From an uncultured Nioella sp. (GTDB taxonomy: Bacteria; Pseudomonadota; Alphaproteobacteria; Rhodobacterales; Rhodobacteraceae), in contig CANMJH010000002.1 of assembly GCA_947498125.1 (NCBI GenBank), positions 625,001 through 689,000 of the forward strand: a stretch of DNA of 64,000 nucleotides. Reading direction: 5' to 3'. Below, piece by piece: positions 25,893 to 35,458 of this stretch. Position numbers and translations under genes: made by a program. Below the pieces are notes generated by a model, which did not search any database, was not told the DNA's origin, and saw only the letters and a list, made by a program, of their open reading frames with translations. Position 1 is the first letter of the stretch, and every line of letters begins with the position of its first letter.

Positions 25893-27764
25893 ATGATGAC
25901 CGAAACACACACAGAAACACCGCCCAAAGGGCATCAGGTGATCGCCGCGTATCTTAGACTGCTGGATAACTCTCCGGGGGTATACCGTATGCTCGATGCG
26001 CAATCGCGGGTCTTGTATGTGGGCAAAGCACGGAACCTGAAAAAGCGAGTCTCGAACTACGCTAAACCTACCGGCCATTCACCGCGCATCGCCCGGATGA
26101 TCTCGGAAACCACCGAGATGATGTTTCTGACGACTAAAACCGAGACGGAAGCGTTGCTGCTTGAACAAAACCTGATCAAGCAATTGAAGCCTCATTACAA
26201 CGTGCTGCTGCGTGACGATAAAAGCTTTCCTAACATCCTTGTCAGCCGCGCCCATGACTTTGCGCAGATCAAAAAGCATCGCGGCGCGAAAAAAGAGAAG
26301 GGCAATTATTTCGGACCCTTCGCCAGCGCCGATGCGGTAAACCGGACGCTCAACCAGCTGCAAAAAGTATTTCTGCTGCGCAATTGTTCGGACGCGACCT
26401 TTGATGCGCGCACGCGCCCTTGCTTGCTGTTTCAAATCAAACGTTGCTCGGCGCCATGTGTCGGGTTGATCTCGGCCGAGGATTACGCCGCATCCGTTGC
26501 AGATGCCGAGCGTTTTTTGAAAGGCGACAACAGCGAGGTGCAACAAAAGCTGGCCGCCGATATGCAGGCTGCGTCTGATGAGATGGAGTTTGAACGCGCC
26601 GCATCCATTCGCGACCGGATCAAGGCGCTTACTATGGTACAGGGCGTGCAAGGTATTAACCCGCGCGGGGTGAAAGAGGCTGACGTGATCGCATTGCATA
26701 TGGAAGGCGGGCAGGCCTGTGTGCAGGTGTTCTTTATCCGCGCCAACCAAAACTGGGGTAATCGCGATTTCTATCCACGAACCGGCGCAGGGGCGGACGA
26801 GCCTGAAGTGCTTGAGGCGTTTTTAGGCCAATTCTACGACACGAAGGATCCGCCAAAGCAGGTAATCCTAAGCCACGAGATTGAAAACCCGGACCTGATG
26901 GCCGAGGCACTTGCTGAAAAGCTGGGCCGCAAGGTTGAGATTTTAGTGCCACAGCGCGGTGAAAAGGCCGAGCTGATCGAGGGTGCGACCCGCAACGCAC
27001 GCGAGAGCTTAGCCCGCAAGATGAGCGAAGCCGCAACGCAGACGCGGCTTTTGAAAGGCTTGGCCGAGGCGTTTGACCTCGACGCGCCACCCGCCCGGAT
27101 CGAGGTTTATGATAACAGCCACATTCAAGGCACCAATGCCGTTGGCGGAATGATCGTGGCCGGACAAGATGGATTTCTGAAAAGCCAATATCGCAAGTTC
27201 AATATCAAGGGCGAAGATCTAACGCCCGGTGATGACTTTGGCATGATGAAAGAGGTTTTGAACCGCCGGTTTAAGCGTCTGCTCAAAGAGGACCCGGACC
27301 GGAAAACCGAGGCTTGGCCAGATCTGCTGTTGATTGACGGTGGCGCTGGCCAGGTGAGTGCCGTGGGCGAGATTTTGGGAGATCTTGGGGTTGAGGATGT
27401 CCCGTTCATTGGCGTTGCAAAAGGGGTCGACCGCGACCACGGTAAGGAAGAGTTCTACCGGCCCGACCAGCGCGCCTTTGCCCTGAAACGCAATGATCCG
27501 GTGCTCTATTTCGTTCAACGCTTACGCGACGAGGCGCATCGCTTTGCGATCGGCACTCATCGGGCGAAACGCGCCAAGGCCATTGGCGCAACCCCATTGG
27601 ATGATGTGCCCGGCGTTGGGGCCACCAGAAAGCGCGCCCTGTTGACGCATTTCGGAAGCGCAAAGGCCGTGTCACGCGCCGCTTTGGCAGACTTAAAAGC
27701 CGTCGATGGAATCTCGGATGCTTTGGCTGAAACGATCTATGATTATTTCCATGAAAAGGGGTAA
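25893..27764 (+). CDS. uvrC: Excinuclease ABC subunit C, UvrC
   Basis: The 623-residue protein is of full length. The GIY-YIG nuclease domain is at about 25-105 ([22 protein letters not shown]). A cysteine cluster follows ([17 protein letters not shown]). The UVR domain is at about 205-240 ([15 protein letters not shown]), and the RNase H-like UvrC domain, with the second nuclease site, is at about 390-545 ([29 protein letters not shown]). Tandem helix-hairpin-helix motifs close the protein ([15 protein letters not shown]). It makes the two incisions around bulky DNA lesions with UvrA and UvrB. The first residues MM offer two starts three bases apart. Confidence 0.98.
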   Translation: MMTETHTETPPKGHQVIAAYLRLLDNSPGVYRMLDAQSRVLYVGKARNLKKRVSNYAKPTGHSPRIARMISETTEMMFLTTKTETEALLLEQNLIKQLKPHYNVLLRDDKSFPNILVSRAHDFAQIKKHRGAKKEKGNYFGPFASADAVNRTLNQLQKVFLLRNCSDATFDARTRPCLLFQIKRCSAPCVGLISAEDYAASVADAERFLKGDNSEVQQKLAADMQAASDEMEFERAASIRDRIKALTMVQGVQGINPRGVKEADVIALHMEGGQACVQVFFIRANQNWGNRDFYPRTGAGADEPEVLEAFLGQFYDTKDPPKQVILSHEIENPDLMAEALAEKLGRKVEILVPQRGEKAELIEGATRNARESLARKMSEAATQTRLLKGLAEAFDLDAPPARIEVYDNSHIQGTNAVGGMIVAGQDGFLKSQYRKFNIKGEDLTPGDDFGMMKEVLNRRFKRLLKEDPDRKTEAWPDLLLIDGGAGQVSAVGEILGDLGVEDVPFIGVAKGVDRDHGKEEFYRPDQRAFALKRNDPVLYFVQRLRDEAHRFAIGTHRAKRAKAIGATPLDDVPGVGATRKRALLTHFGSAKAVSRAALADLKAVDGISDALAETIYDYFHEKG

Positions 27765-27917
27765 TTAAGGCGATTGAAGCCGTTGCGTATCCGGCCATCC
27801 GCTGCGTCGTGATTGGGACACAGCTGGCCCTTTGGCGCTATTGTGCGAAGAAGAAGTGATCGGGGCGCGTCAGAGCGGCTCTGGCATCGCGCCATTAACC
27901 CGGCTACATCTGTCGTT

Positions 27918-28589
27918 ATGCAATGGAACCTGCCAAATACTCTGACCGTCTTTCGACTGATCGCAGCGCCCGGTGTGGCGTTGATCTTTTTCCTTTTGCC
28001 GCATCCCTATGCTGACTGGGTTGCGCTGTGTCTTTTTGTTGGGGCGGCTGTAACGGATTGGCTGGATGGCTATCTTGCACGCCTCTGGAGGCAACAATCA
28101 CGCTTTGGCGCTATGCTGGACCCGATTGCCGACAAGGCGATGGTGGTGATCGCGCTGGCCACCTTGATGGGGCTTTTTGGTTTTAACACATGGATGATCA
28201 TCCCAGTCGCGGCGATTTTGTTCCGCGAGGTTTTTGTGTCCGGGCTGCGCGAATTTCTTGGCGATACCGCAGGGACGCTAAAAGTCACCAAGATGGCGAA
28301 ATGGAAGACAACATTGCAGATGGTCGCTATTGCCGTTTTGTTTTCCTACGGGATTTTTGAGCATCATTTTGGGATGGCCGTGATCGGCATGTCTCCCGAG
28401 ATTGTAGCCGGAATTTTCGCAGGCGAGGTGGAAGACCAGTTTCATCTGGTTGCCCTTCAGCAAGGCGCGCAATGGGCCTATTGGGGCGGTGCTGCAATTC
28501 TGTGGGTGGCAGCGGGGCTGACGGTTCTGACTGGTGTGGATTACCTGATTAAGGCGATGCCTTACCTCAAGGATGACAACGATGATTGA
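27918..28589 (+). CDS. pgsA: CDP-diacylglycerol--glycerol-3-phosphate phosphatidyltransferase, PgsA
   Basis: The 223-residue membrane enzyme carries the CDP-alcohol phosphotransferase signature DGYLARLWRQQSRFGAMLD followed by PIADK (about 46-69). It makes phosphatidylglycerol phosphate in the inner membrane. ATG 27918 begins MQWNLPNTLTVFRL, the usual start of family members; the frame upstream to 27813 is not conserved-looking. Its end overlaps moaD by 8 bases, so they are coupled. Confidence 0.95.
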   Translation: MQWNLPNTLTVFRLIAAPGVALIFFLLPHPYADWVALCLFVGAAVTDWLDGYLARLWRQQSRFGAMLDPIADKAMVVIALATLMGLFGFNTWMIIPVAAILFREVFVSGLREFLGDTAGTLKVTKMAKWKTTLQMVAIAVLFSYGIFEHHFGMAVIGMSPEIVAGIFAGEVEDQFHLVALQQGAQWAYWGGAAILWVAAGLTVLTGVDYLIKAMPYLKDDNDD

Positions 28590-28830
28590 GCTGAGATATT
28601 TCGCGTGGCTGCGGGAACGCGTGGGCACAGGGCACGAACGCTATGAAACCGAAGCCAGCACCGTGGCTGACCTTATTGCCGAACTCAGCGCGCGGGATGA
28701 AGGCTATGCCTATGCGTTCTCCGATTTAGGATCGATCCGCGCTGCGGTTGACCAGGATCTGGTCGAGCTGGATGCGCCAATTTCTGGTGCGAAGGAAGTG
28801 GCCTTCTTTCCTCCTATGACCGGCGGGTAG
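28582..28830 (+). CDS. moaD: Molybdopterin synthase small subunit, MoaD
   Basis: The 82-residue ubiquitin-like protein ends in PPMTGG, the C-terminal Gly-Gly that is converted to a thiocarboxylate and donates sulfur to precursor Z with MoaE. ATG 28582 was chosen because AAGGATG lies upstream; an ATG three codons earlier (28573) is possible. It overlaps pgsA and is followed three bases later by moaE. Confidence 0.95.
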   Translation: MIELRYFAWLRERVGTGHERYETEASTVADLIAELSARDEGYAYAFSDLGSIRAAVDQDLVELDAPISGAKEVAFFPPMTGG

Positions 28831-28833
28831 CCA

Positions 28834-29286
28834 ATGGAAATCCGCGTTCAGCCCGAGAGATTCGATATGGGAGCCGAGCTTAACCGGTTCTCTGCAGCGC
28901 AAGATGGCGCCGGCGCTATCGTAAGCTTTTCTGGCATCGTTCGGGATGTCGCTTCCGGCGATCTAAGCGTCATGGAGATCGAGCACTACCCGGGCATGAC
29001 CGAAAAGGCGCTGGCCAAAATCGGCGCCGAAGCGATTGCGCGCTTCTCTTTGTCTGATGCGTTTATTCTGCATCGTTTTGGCAAGCTGGCCGCCAATGAA
29101 CCTATCATGATGGTTCTAACAGCCGCGCGTCATCGCGATATGGCGTTTCAGGGGGCAGAGTTTTTGATGGACTACCTGAAATCCCGCGCGCCCTTCTGGA
29201 AAAAAGAGATTACTACCAAGGGCGATGCGGATTGGGTCGACGCAAAAGACGTTGATGAAGTCGCGTTAAAACGCTGGTCCACGTGA
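28834..29286 (+). CDS. moaE: Molybdopterin synthase catalytic subunit, MoaE
   Basis: The 150-residue protein has IVSFSGIVRDV near the start, the central EIEHYPGMTEKALAKI, the HRFGKLAANEPIMMV strand and the active-site lysines in APFWKKEITTKGDADWV. With MoaD it forms molybdopterin from cyclic pyranopterin monophosphate. The same window contains modABC and moaB, all serving molybdenum enzymes. It is convergent with the minus-strand coiled-coil gene across a repeat element. Confidence 0.96.
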   Translation: MEIRVQPERFDMGAELNRFSAAQDGAGAIVSFSGIVRDVASGDLSVMEIEHYPGMTEKALAKIGAEAIARFSLSDAFILHRFGKLAANEPIMMVLTAARHRDMAFQGAEFLMDYLKSRAPFWKKEITTKGDADWVDAKDVDEVALKRWST

Positions 29287-29305
29287 CGCTGCACTGATCT
29301 CAAAA

Positions 29306-29400
29306 CTTGTCCGTGGCAACAGGCCCGCGCGACGGGCCCCAAAAGGGGCCACAAGCAAGGGCCTTTCCCCTTCGGCCCGAGGGCCGTCAGGCCATTCGGC
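29306..29400 (+). repeat. Dispersed intergenic repeat, copy A (hairpin-rich, between convergent genes)
   Basis: It begins with CTTGTCCGTGGCAACAGGC (29306-29324), which occurs again in reverse complement at 49136-49154. Next come the perfect hairpin GGCCCCAAAAGGGGCC (29336-29351) and further GC-rich, C-run-containing segments to about 29400. The second copy has the same order of parts. Both copies sit between convergent genes, so they may act as bidirectional terminators. The right end is approximate. Confidence 0.7.
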
Positions 29401-29405
29401 AGTGC

Positions 29406-29735
29406 CTAAGCGTTGTTGTGCTGCTGCTCAACATAAACACGCAGCTCTTCGGCTTCGCGCCGCGCCTCGCGCAACCCGTCCATCGCAGCGCGCAATTCGG
29501 CTTCGGTCTGCGTGATCTGGTTGGTCAGCTCAGCTTCGCGATGCTGCAAATAGGTGATTGCCTGGTCGCGGGTTTCTTCTGCGTCATGCAGGGCCTTCGC
29601 CATTTCTTCCATCTCATTGAGATCACCGCTAGCCACACGGGTGAGGCGGTGGACCAGCCAATTGGCAAACCAGCCCAGACAGAATGCCACAAACAAGATG
29701 ATGGCGATCACGATCACAAATTCGGTGCGGTTCAT
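29406..29735 (-). CDS. Single-pass membrane protein with coiled coil
   Basis: The 109-residue protein has one N-terminal membrane span (about 5-28, EFVIVIAIILFVAFCLGWFA) followed by a long charged heptad-like helix (about 38-105, with MEEMAKALHDAEETRDQA and AELRAAMDGLREARREAEEL). No enzyme motif is present. Its start overlaps the end of the OmpA-family gene by 4 bases, so it is made with that protein and may act at the inner membrane side of an envelope link. Similar proteins are found next to OmpA-family genes in related bacteria as far as I recall. Confidence 0.8.
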   Translation of the reverse strand: MNRTEFVIVIAIILFVAFCLGWFANWLVHRLTRVASGDLNEMEEMAKALHDAEETRDQAITYLQHREAELTNQITQTEAELRAAMDGLREARREAEELRVYVEQQHNNA

Positions 29736-31681
29736 TGGTTATCCCCTTCGCCCTCAGGCGCCTCATCTTCTTCTTCGGGCACAAGCCCCTCTGGCCGCAT
29801 AACAGGACGCGGGGCGTCGGCAAGCAAGGCCGCACGGGCTTCGGCAGCTTCAACAGCCTCCCGTTCGGCCAAATCGGCAACCAACATAAATTCGATACGG
29901 CGATTGGTCTCGCGGCCTTCGTCATCTTCATTATCTGCGATGGGCCGCGTTTCCCCATAGCCTTGTGCGCTCAGGTTGCTCGTCAAAATCCGGCGCGCCA
30001 GAAGGCCGTTCAAAACCGCATCGGCGCGGTTTTGACTCAATCGCAGGTTCATCTCTTCGCGGCCTTGGCTGTCTGTATGCCCGCCAATTTCCATTTCAAC
30101 ATGGCTGCAATCGCGGAACACTTCGGCCAATTGGTCCAAAATCGCGCCAGCGGCCTCGTTAATCTCGACCGATCCGGGATCAAAAGTGATCTTGGTCTGC
30201 TCCAAGATCGCGTTTACCCGGTCAAGGCATTGTTGATCGGAGGGTGTCCCGGAAAGCGGGTTCAGAAGCGGGTTGTACTCGACTGAAATCTCAAAGCTCT
30301 CCGCTGCGCCCAAATGGTCGCTCAGAAGCTGCGTCAACTCGCTTGTCGCCTCCTCGCTGCCGGAATTGCCGCTGATGATCACCGTCTCGGGTTCAACTGT
30401 CAAAGAGCCGTTATGCAGCTCTGACAAAGCTTCAAGCCCGGCCAAAACGCGCAAGGCCCATCCAACCGGCAGATCTTCATCCGTGCGGGTCGCCAGATAG
30501 GTGTCGTCGCGCCCAAAGAGGGAAACTGCATAGGCTTCGACCGCTTCTGTGATGCGATCATCCGGCAGCCGGCCCCGCAGTTGCACATAGCCTTCAGGGC
30601 TGCGGGTCGCTGAAAAGCTGGGTGGGCCATCATCGCCGGATTCCTCGGGCGTTTCAGGCAAAACAGCATGGAGCGAAAAGACATCGGGCAGGGCAGCGTC
30701 AAGTTCACCCACGACCCGGTCAAACAGATCCGCCGATGTGCCTTCTGCTACAACAAGTGTCACGTCGGCATCCGAGAAAGTAATGACAGCTTGTTCGAAA
30801 CGCGCTGTTGCTGCAATCGCTTCTTCTGCGGCTGCGGCCCAGGTCGTTGTTGGAACCCCTAGGCCGATCCGGCAGCTTTCCGCGCCTGTCAGGCCAGCTT
30901 GGCGAGCAGCTTCCAAAATGCGTTCGCGATCTGCTTCGGTTCCGGCCGAGCAGGCCTCGAAACGGGTGGCGGTCGGCGAAACGGAAAAGCGCAGGGAAAA
31001 GGGTGTAATAACCGGCCGGGGGGCCGAGATGTCGAGGATAAGCTCAATCTCGTCGGGCTGGTTGTCTTGAAGCAGCGCCTCCCAACGGGCCTTTTCAACC
31101 GGGCTGCCTGAAACCGCTTCGACGACGACCTGCCCTTGGTAAACCGAAACTTTGGCGCGCGGCAATTCGCTTAGGGCGAAAAGGCCAAATTCAACCGCTT
31201 CATGCCAGCCTTCCGGAACCGGGAATTCAGCAGTCTCCACCATATTGGCGACATCCAGCCCCGGCGTGAATTCTGCAATGGATGAGGTCAGGCGCGATTC
31301 GCCAGATCCTGTCGGGACCAATCCAATGAGGGACACACCTTCACCATTGCGCAGCATTTCAATTGAAAACTCTGGCGCGATTATGCCTTCGGGGTCCAGC
31401 ACGGTCATATGATCGACAACCCGATCGGGATCAATCAACGCGTTGGCGCGGCGAATGGCCCGAAAGCGTGTCGCCTCATCCGGGGCGGTGCCGCTGAGCG
31501 AAACCAACAAACCGTCCGCCTCAACACCGACCCAATCAAGCCCTTCTTCACGCATGGCAAATTCGATGTCTTCGACCGATTGGCGTTCAATCGCGCGCGC
31601 ACCCACTTCGGCAACAATCAAGCTTGCGCCAGCAGCACAAAGAAAGGCGACAATAGCAACGATGGGATAGGTTTTTCGCAT
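29732..31681 (-). CDS. OmpA-family peptidoglycan-binding protein with long N-terminal region
   Basis: The 649-residue protein has an N-terminal membrane span or uncleaved signal (YPIVAIVAFLCAAGASLIVA, about 5-24). Long repeated alpha/beta modules of BON-like appearance follow (for example VEADGLLVSLSGTAPDEAT and GYVQLRGRLPDDRITEAVEA). The C-terminal OmpA/MotB domain is at about 495-610, with ITFDPGSVEINE, EIGGHTDSQGREEMNLRLSQ and the Arg of NRRIEFM that bind the diaminopimelate of peptidoglycan. A Glu/Asp-rich tail ends the protein. It probably anchors the inner membrane to the wall. It is co-transcribed with the coiled-coil gene. Confidence 0.88.
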   Translation of the reverse strand: MRKTYPIVAIVAFLCAAGASLIVAEVGARAIERQSVEDIEFAMREEGLDWVGVEADGLLVSLSGTAPDEATRFRAIRRANALIDPDRVVDHMTVLDPEGIIAPEFSIEMLRNGEGVSLIGLVPTGSGESRLTSSIAEFTPGLDVANMVETAEFPVPEGWHEAVEFGLFALSELPRAKVSVYQGQVVVEAVSGSPVEKARWEALLQDNQPDEIELILDISAPRPVITPFSLRFSVSPTATRFEACSAGTEADRERILEAARQAGLTGAESCRIGLGVPTTTWAAAAEEAIAATARFEQAVITFSDADVTLVVAEGTSADLFDRVVGELDAALPDVFSLHAVLPETPEESGDDGPPSFSATRSPEGYVQLRGRLPDDRITEAVEAYAVSLFGRDDTYLATRTDEDLPVGWALRVLAGLEALSELHNGSLTVEPETVIISGNSGSEEATSELTQLLSDHLGAAESFEISVEYNPLLNPLSGTPSDQQCLDRVNAILEQTKITFDPGSVEINEAAGAILDQLAEVFRDCSHVEMEIGGHTDSQGREEMNLRLSQNRADAVLNGLLARRILTSNLSAQGYGETRPIADNEDDEGRETNRRIEFMLVADLAEREAVEAAEARAALLADAPRPVMRPEGLVPEEEDEAPEGEGDNQ

Positions 31682-31745
31682 GCGGTTTTTTCAGGCCTGC
31701 AATTTGGTTTCCATAGGCTTTAACGAGTTGCGCCTTGGCGTTCAA

Positions 31746-32705
31746 TCAAACGAAGGCTGCGACGGCAAAAAACAGCACAGGAATAAAGCCCGCGTCGCGA
31801 TTTGACCAGAAAAGGCGCTTACAAAGCTCAGGATCATCGATATCAAGCCGTCCCAGCTGCCACGTCAGGTGCCAGCCAAGCCCCCATGCCGCCATCAGCG
31901 CCATTGCCAAAGCCAGAATGGAAGCGCCTGGCGTCATTGCAAGGATAATTCCGCCCGCCATCAGCAAGACAGTGGCCATCATAAAACCACGCAGCCAAGG
32001 CTTCGTGTTTTCGCCAAAAAGGCGCGCCGTGGATTTCACACCGATCAGCGTGTCATCCTCTTTGTCCTGATGCGCATAAATCGTGTCGTAGAATAGCGTC
32101 CATGCAACCCCGGCCAAATAAAGTAGAACTGGCGGCCATCCGAGGGTTCCGAAATGTGCGACCCAGCCCAATAGCGCACCCCAGTTGATAGCGAGGCCCA
32201 AAAACACCTGCGGCCACCATGTAAAGCGTTTGGCAAAGGGGTAGATCGCCACCGGGATCAGCGCCGCGGCGCCCAACAAGATCGTTGCCCAGTTAAATGT
32301 CAAAAGAACAAGCAACGCGATGGCGGCTTGTAGGACCATCCAAATATAGGCTTGGCGAAGGCTAAGTTGGCCCGAGGGCAGGGGGCGCGACTTTGTCCGG
32401 TCAACTTCTGCGTCAATGTGACGGTCGGTGATATCGTTCCACGAGCATCCCGCGCCTCGCATCAAAAAAGCGCCGATTGTGCAGCCAATCATGAACCAAA
32501 GGTCGGCCCGCGTGAACTGATCCGCAGCCGCGGCCAACAGAACCGACCACCAACACGGCGCCAGCAGCAACCATGTGGCTGCCGGGCGATCCATCCGCGA
32601 AAGGCGTAGGTAAGGCCGCATCGCTTGTGGTGCGTAACTATCGACCCAATTGCCGGGTGCAGCGTCTTTTACTTGCCCCTCTGGCCTTTCATTCATGCCG
32701 GTCAT
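31746..32705 (-). CDS. ubiA: 4-hydroxybenzoate polyprenyltransferase, UbiA
   Basis: The 319-residue membrane protein has about nine spans. Both Asp-rich prenyl-diphosphate/magnesium motifs are present: NDITDRHIDAEVDRTKSRPL and DTIYAHQDKEDD. It attaches the polyprenyl tail to 4-hydroxybenzoate in ubiquinone synthesis. The start at 32705 has GAGGCGG at proper distance, but this site lies inside the first codons of the divergent rsmE gene. Another ubiquinone-related gene (COQ9 family) lies 22 kb away in the window. Confidence 0.95.
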   Translation of the reverse strand: MTGMNERPEGQVKDAAPGNWVDSYAPQAMRPYLRLSRMDRPAATWLLLAPCWWSVLLAAAADQFTRADLWFMIGCTIGAFLMRGAGCSWNDITDRHIDAEVDRTKSRPLPSGQLSLRQAYIWMVLQAAIALLVLLTFNWATILLGAAALIPVAIYPFAKRFTWWPQVFLGLAINWGALLGWVAHFGTLGWPPVLLYLAGVAWTLFYDTIYAHQDKEDDTLIGVKSTARLFGENTKPWLRGFMMATVLLMAGGIILAMTPGASILALAMALMAAWGLGWHLTWQLGRLDIDDPELCKRLFWSNRDAGFIPVLFFAVAAFV

Positions 32706-33440
32706 ATGGTCCGCCTCATGTCAAACCGCGCGAAAATACGTCTCTTCGTAGAGCATCCTTTAGGGGAAGAGCAAAGCGTTCCTCTGTCGCGGGAGGCCGC
32801 GCATTACCTTTTTGGCGTCATGCGGCAGAAAACCGGCGGCGAGGTTGCGCTCTTCAACGGACAAGACGGCGAATGGACGGCCACAATCGTGGAAGCCGGA
32901 AAACGCGGCGGCGTGCTGGAATGCAAGGTGCAAGCCGCGCCCCAGCAAGATCCGCCTGATTTATGGCTGCTCTTTGCGCCGATCAAAAAAGCGCGGACAG
33001 ATTTTATCGTTGAAAAAGCCGCTGAACTGGGTGCGTCCCGTATTTGCCCGGTGCAATCCGACTTTACCAATTCCGAGCGCATCCGGCAGGACCGGCTGCA
33101 AGCCCACGCGGTTGAGGCTGCGGAACAATGTGGTGGAACTTTTGTGCCGCCCGTGGATGCGCTTCAAAAGCTTTCGGCCGTTTTGGCAAGCTGGCCAGAA
33201 GATCGCGATTTGATTTTTTGTGACGAGGCGCTTGCTGGCGAAGGGGCCGCTCTGTCGCAAGGAAGCGGCCCGGTGGCGATCCTTATAGGCCCAGAGGGCG
33301 GGTTTTCGGACAAAGAACGCGGGCAAATAGCCGCAATGCCGCAAGCGCAGGCCATCAGCCTCGGCCCCCGGATATTGCGGGCCGATACCGCTGCGGTGGC
33401 CGCGCTCACATTGGTACAAACCGCGAGGGGCGACTGGTGA
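32706..33440 (+). CDS. rsmE: 16S rRNA m3U1498 methyltransferase, RsmE
   Basis: The 244-residue SPOUT methyltransferase has an N-terminal PUA-like domain (RLFVEHPLGEE, HYLFGVMRQKTGGEVALFNG). In the catalytic domain, ILIGPEGGFSDKE and SLGPRILRADTAAVAAL form the knotted SAM site. It methylates U1498 of 16S rRNA. The ATG at 32706 adjoins the ubiA start (32705) with no bases between; ATG 32718 is an alternative. It overlaps the next gene through GTGA. Confidence 0.95.
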   Translation: MVRLMSNRAKIRLFVEHPLGEEQSVPLSREAAHYLFGVMRQKTGGEVALFNGQDGEWTATIVEAGKRGGVLECKVQAAPQQDPPDLWLLFAPIKKARTDFIVEKAAELGASRICPVQSDFTNSERIRQDRLQAHAVEAAEQCGGTFVPPVDALQKLSAVLASWPEDRDLIFCDEALAGEGAALSQGSGPVAILIGPEGGFSDKERGQIAAMPQAQAISLGPRILRADTAAVAALTLVQTARGDW

Positions 33441-33970
33441 CCGGCTTTATCCGTCCTGAGGCGCGCGCTGCGATCTGGCGGTGGCGCGAAGTGATCGTTG
33501 GCGGAGTGCTTGCTGCAATCGGGCTTTGGTGGGCCCTGCAGCCGCTTGGCCCCGTGCTGCTTTCAACGGCCATCGTCACGATCGGGCTTGGTGCGGCGAT
33601 CATCTTCACCGGCATTCAGCGCCTGCGGTTTCGTCTGGGCGGCGGCGGACCCGGCGTCGTGCAGGTCGATGAAGGCCGCGTGACGTATTTTGGCCCGCTG
33701 GATGGCGGTTCGATTGATGTTGAAGAGATGGCGCTATTGGCGTTGGACCATCAAAGTCGCCCAACCGTCTGGATTTTGGAACAACCCGGCCAACCGCGTC
33801 TTCACATCCCTGTGACCGCAGAGGGCGCTGAGGCGCTATTTGATGCGTTCTTGCGGTTGGATGGTTTGGAAACAGACCGAATGCTAAGCTCAATGCAATC
33901 AAAACGACGAGAAATGCTTGTGATCTGGCGCAGGGGGACCAGCGCAGATCTGCAGATCCCTCTTAATTGA
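33437..33970 (+). CDS. Membrane protein of unknown function, conserved type
   Basis: The 177-residue protein starts with GTG at 33437, overlapping the rsmE stop. Two hydrophobic spans lie at about 17-33 and 40-60 (EVIVGGVLAAIGLWWALQPL; LLSTAIVTIGLGAAIIFTG). The remainder is a soluble beta-rich domain (VVQVDEGRVTYFGPLDGGSI, WILEQPGQPRLHIPV) that looks PH-like, as in bacterial membrane proteins with two spans and a PH fold. No enzyme motif is seen. It is coupled to rsmE and 68 bases upstream of gshA. Confidence 0.75.
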   Translation: MTGFIRPEARAAIWRWREVIVGGVLAAIGLWWALQPLGPVLLSTAIVTIGLGAAIIFTGIQRLRFRLGGGGPGVVQVDEGRVTYFGPLDGGSIDVEEMALLALDHQSRPTVWILEQPGQPRLHIPVTAEGAEALFDAFLRLDGLETDRMLSSMQSKRREMLVIWRRGTSADLQIPLN

Positions 33971-34038
33971 CACTCGGAAGAAATCCTCTCATCAAGGGCG
34001 TCTTACAGGCCTGACAGGCAGCGCGAGGAGCAGCCCCC

Positions 34039-35409
34039 ATGTCCATCCCTCAATCCGGTGGCGGTCCCATCGAAAACCCTCAGCAAATGGCCGAATATCT
34101 TGAGGATGGGTGCAAGCCGAAATCCGAATGGCGCATCGGCACCGAGCACGAAAAATTTGGGTATTGCAAAGATTCGCTGATGCCGCTGCCTTTCGAAGGC
34201 CAGCGGTCGATCCGGGCCGTTCTGGAAGGTCTGCGCGACCGCCATGGATGGGAGCCAGTGACAGAAGGCGACAATCTGATCGGCCTGACCAAAGACGGCG
34301 CAAATGTCAGCCTTGAGCCGGGCGGGCAGCTTGAATTGTCAGGTGCACCGCTTGAGACCATCCACCAGACATGTGACGAGGTGAATGCGCATCTGAAAGA
34401 CGTGAAGGATATTGCTGACGAAATTGGCGTTGGTTTTATCGGCCTTGGCGCGGCCCCAATCTGGGCGCAGGACGACATGCCGCTGATGCCTAAAGGCCGT
34501 TACAAGTTGATGGATGGCTACATGCAAGATGTGGGCACCATGGGCACAACCATGATGCGCCGGACCTGCACTGTTCAGGTCAATCTTGATTTCGCATCCG
34601 AGGCGGACATGGTGCAAAAGCTGCGTGTTGCCTTGGCCCTGCAGCCGGTTGCCACCGCCCTATTCGCCAATTCGCCGTTTTTGGACGGCAAACCCAATGG
34701 TCATAAAAGCTGGCGCAGTCGTGTTTGGCGGGATCTGGATGCGGATCGCACGGGTATGCTGCCTTTCGTGTTCGAAGATGGGTTTGGGTTCGAGGCATGG
34801 GTCGATTACGCGCTCGATGTGCCGATGTATTTTGTCTATCGCGACGGGCAATATATCAACGCGCTTGGCCAGAGCTTCCGTGATTTTCTGAAAGGCAAAC
34901 TGCCAGCGCTGCCGGGCGAAACCCCGACACTCAGCGATTGGGCGGATCATCTGACAACGGTCTTCCCAGAAGCGCGGATCAAGAAGTTCATCGAAATGCG
35001 GGGCGCCGATGGTGGCCCTTGGCGACGCCTTTGTGCGCTGCCTGCCTTTTGGGTTGGGCTGATGTATGACCAAAGCTCGTTGGATGCCGCTTGGGATTTG
35101 GTCAAAGGCTGGTCCGCTGAGCAGCGTGAAGCGCTGCGCGTTGCAGCGTCTGAGGGCGGGTTGCAAGCCGAAGCTGGCGGACTAAAAATGCATGATTTGG
35201 CGCGTGAAGTTGTGGCAATTGCCGAGGCCGGTTTGAAAGCCCGCGCACGCCCCGGCGCTGGTGGAATGATCCCCGATGAGACGCATTTCCTCAACGCGCT
35301 GAAGGAATCGCTCGAAAGTGGGAAGGTGCCTGCCGACGAGCTGCTGGATGCCTATCACGGCGAATGGGATGGCGATCTTTCCCGAATTTACGGGCAATTT
35401 AGCTACTAA
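34039..35409 (+). CDS. gshA: Glutamate--cysteine ligase, GshA (alphaproteobacterial/plant type)
   Basis: The 456-residue ATP-dependent ligase makes gamma-glutamylcysteine, the first step to glutathione. The segments EWRIGTEHEKFGYCKDSLMP (about 29-48), VSLEPGGQLELSGAPLETIH, the region around MMRRTCTVQVNLDF, and the plant-like block GADGGPWRRLCALPAFWVGLM identify the plant/proteobacterial family, which differs from E. coli GshA. ATG 34039 follows GAGGAGCAGCCCCC. A weak hairpin lies after the stop. Confidence 0.96.
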   Translation: MSIPQSGGGPIENPQQMAEYLEDGCKPKSEWRIGTEHEKFGYCKDSLMPLPFEGQRSIRAVLEGLRDRHGWEPVTEGDNLIGLTKDGANVSLEPGGQLELSGAPLETIHQTCDEVNAHLKDVKDIADEIGVGFIGLGAAPIWAQDDMPLMPKGRYKLMDGYMQDVGTMGTTMMRRTCTVQVNLDFASEADMVQKLRVALALQPVATALFANSPFLDGKPNGHKSWRSRVWRDLDADRTGMLPFVFEDGFGFEAWVDYALDVPMYFVYRDGQYINALGQSFRDFLKGKLPALPGETPTLSDWADHLTTVFPEARIKKFIEMRGADGGPWRRLCALPAFWVGLMYDQSSLDAAWDLVKGWSAEQREALRVAASEGGLQAEAGGLKMHDLAREVVAIAEAGLKARARPGAGGMIPDETHFLNALKESLESGKVPADELLDAYHGEWDGDLSRIYGQFSY

Positions 35410-35458
35410 TATCTTCAGAAAAAAGGTTTTTGTTGAGATTTTTCTCGGGAATGGCATC

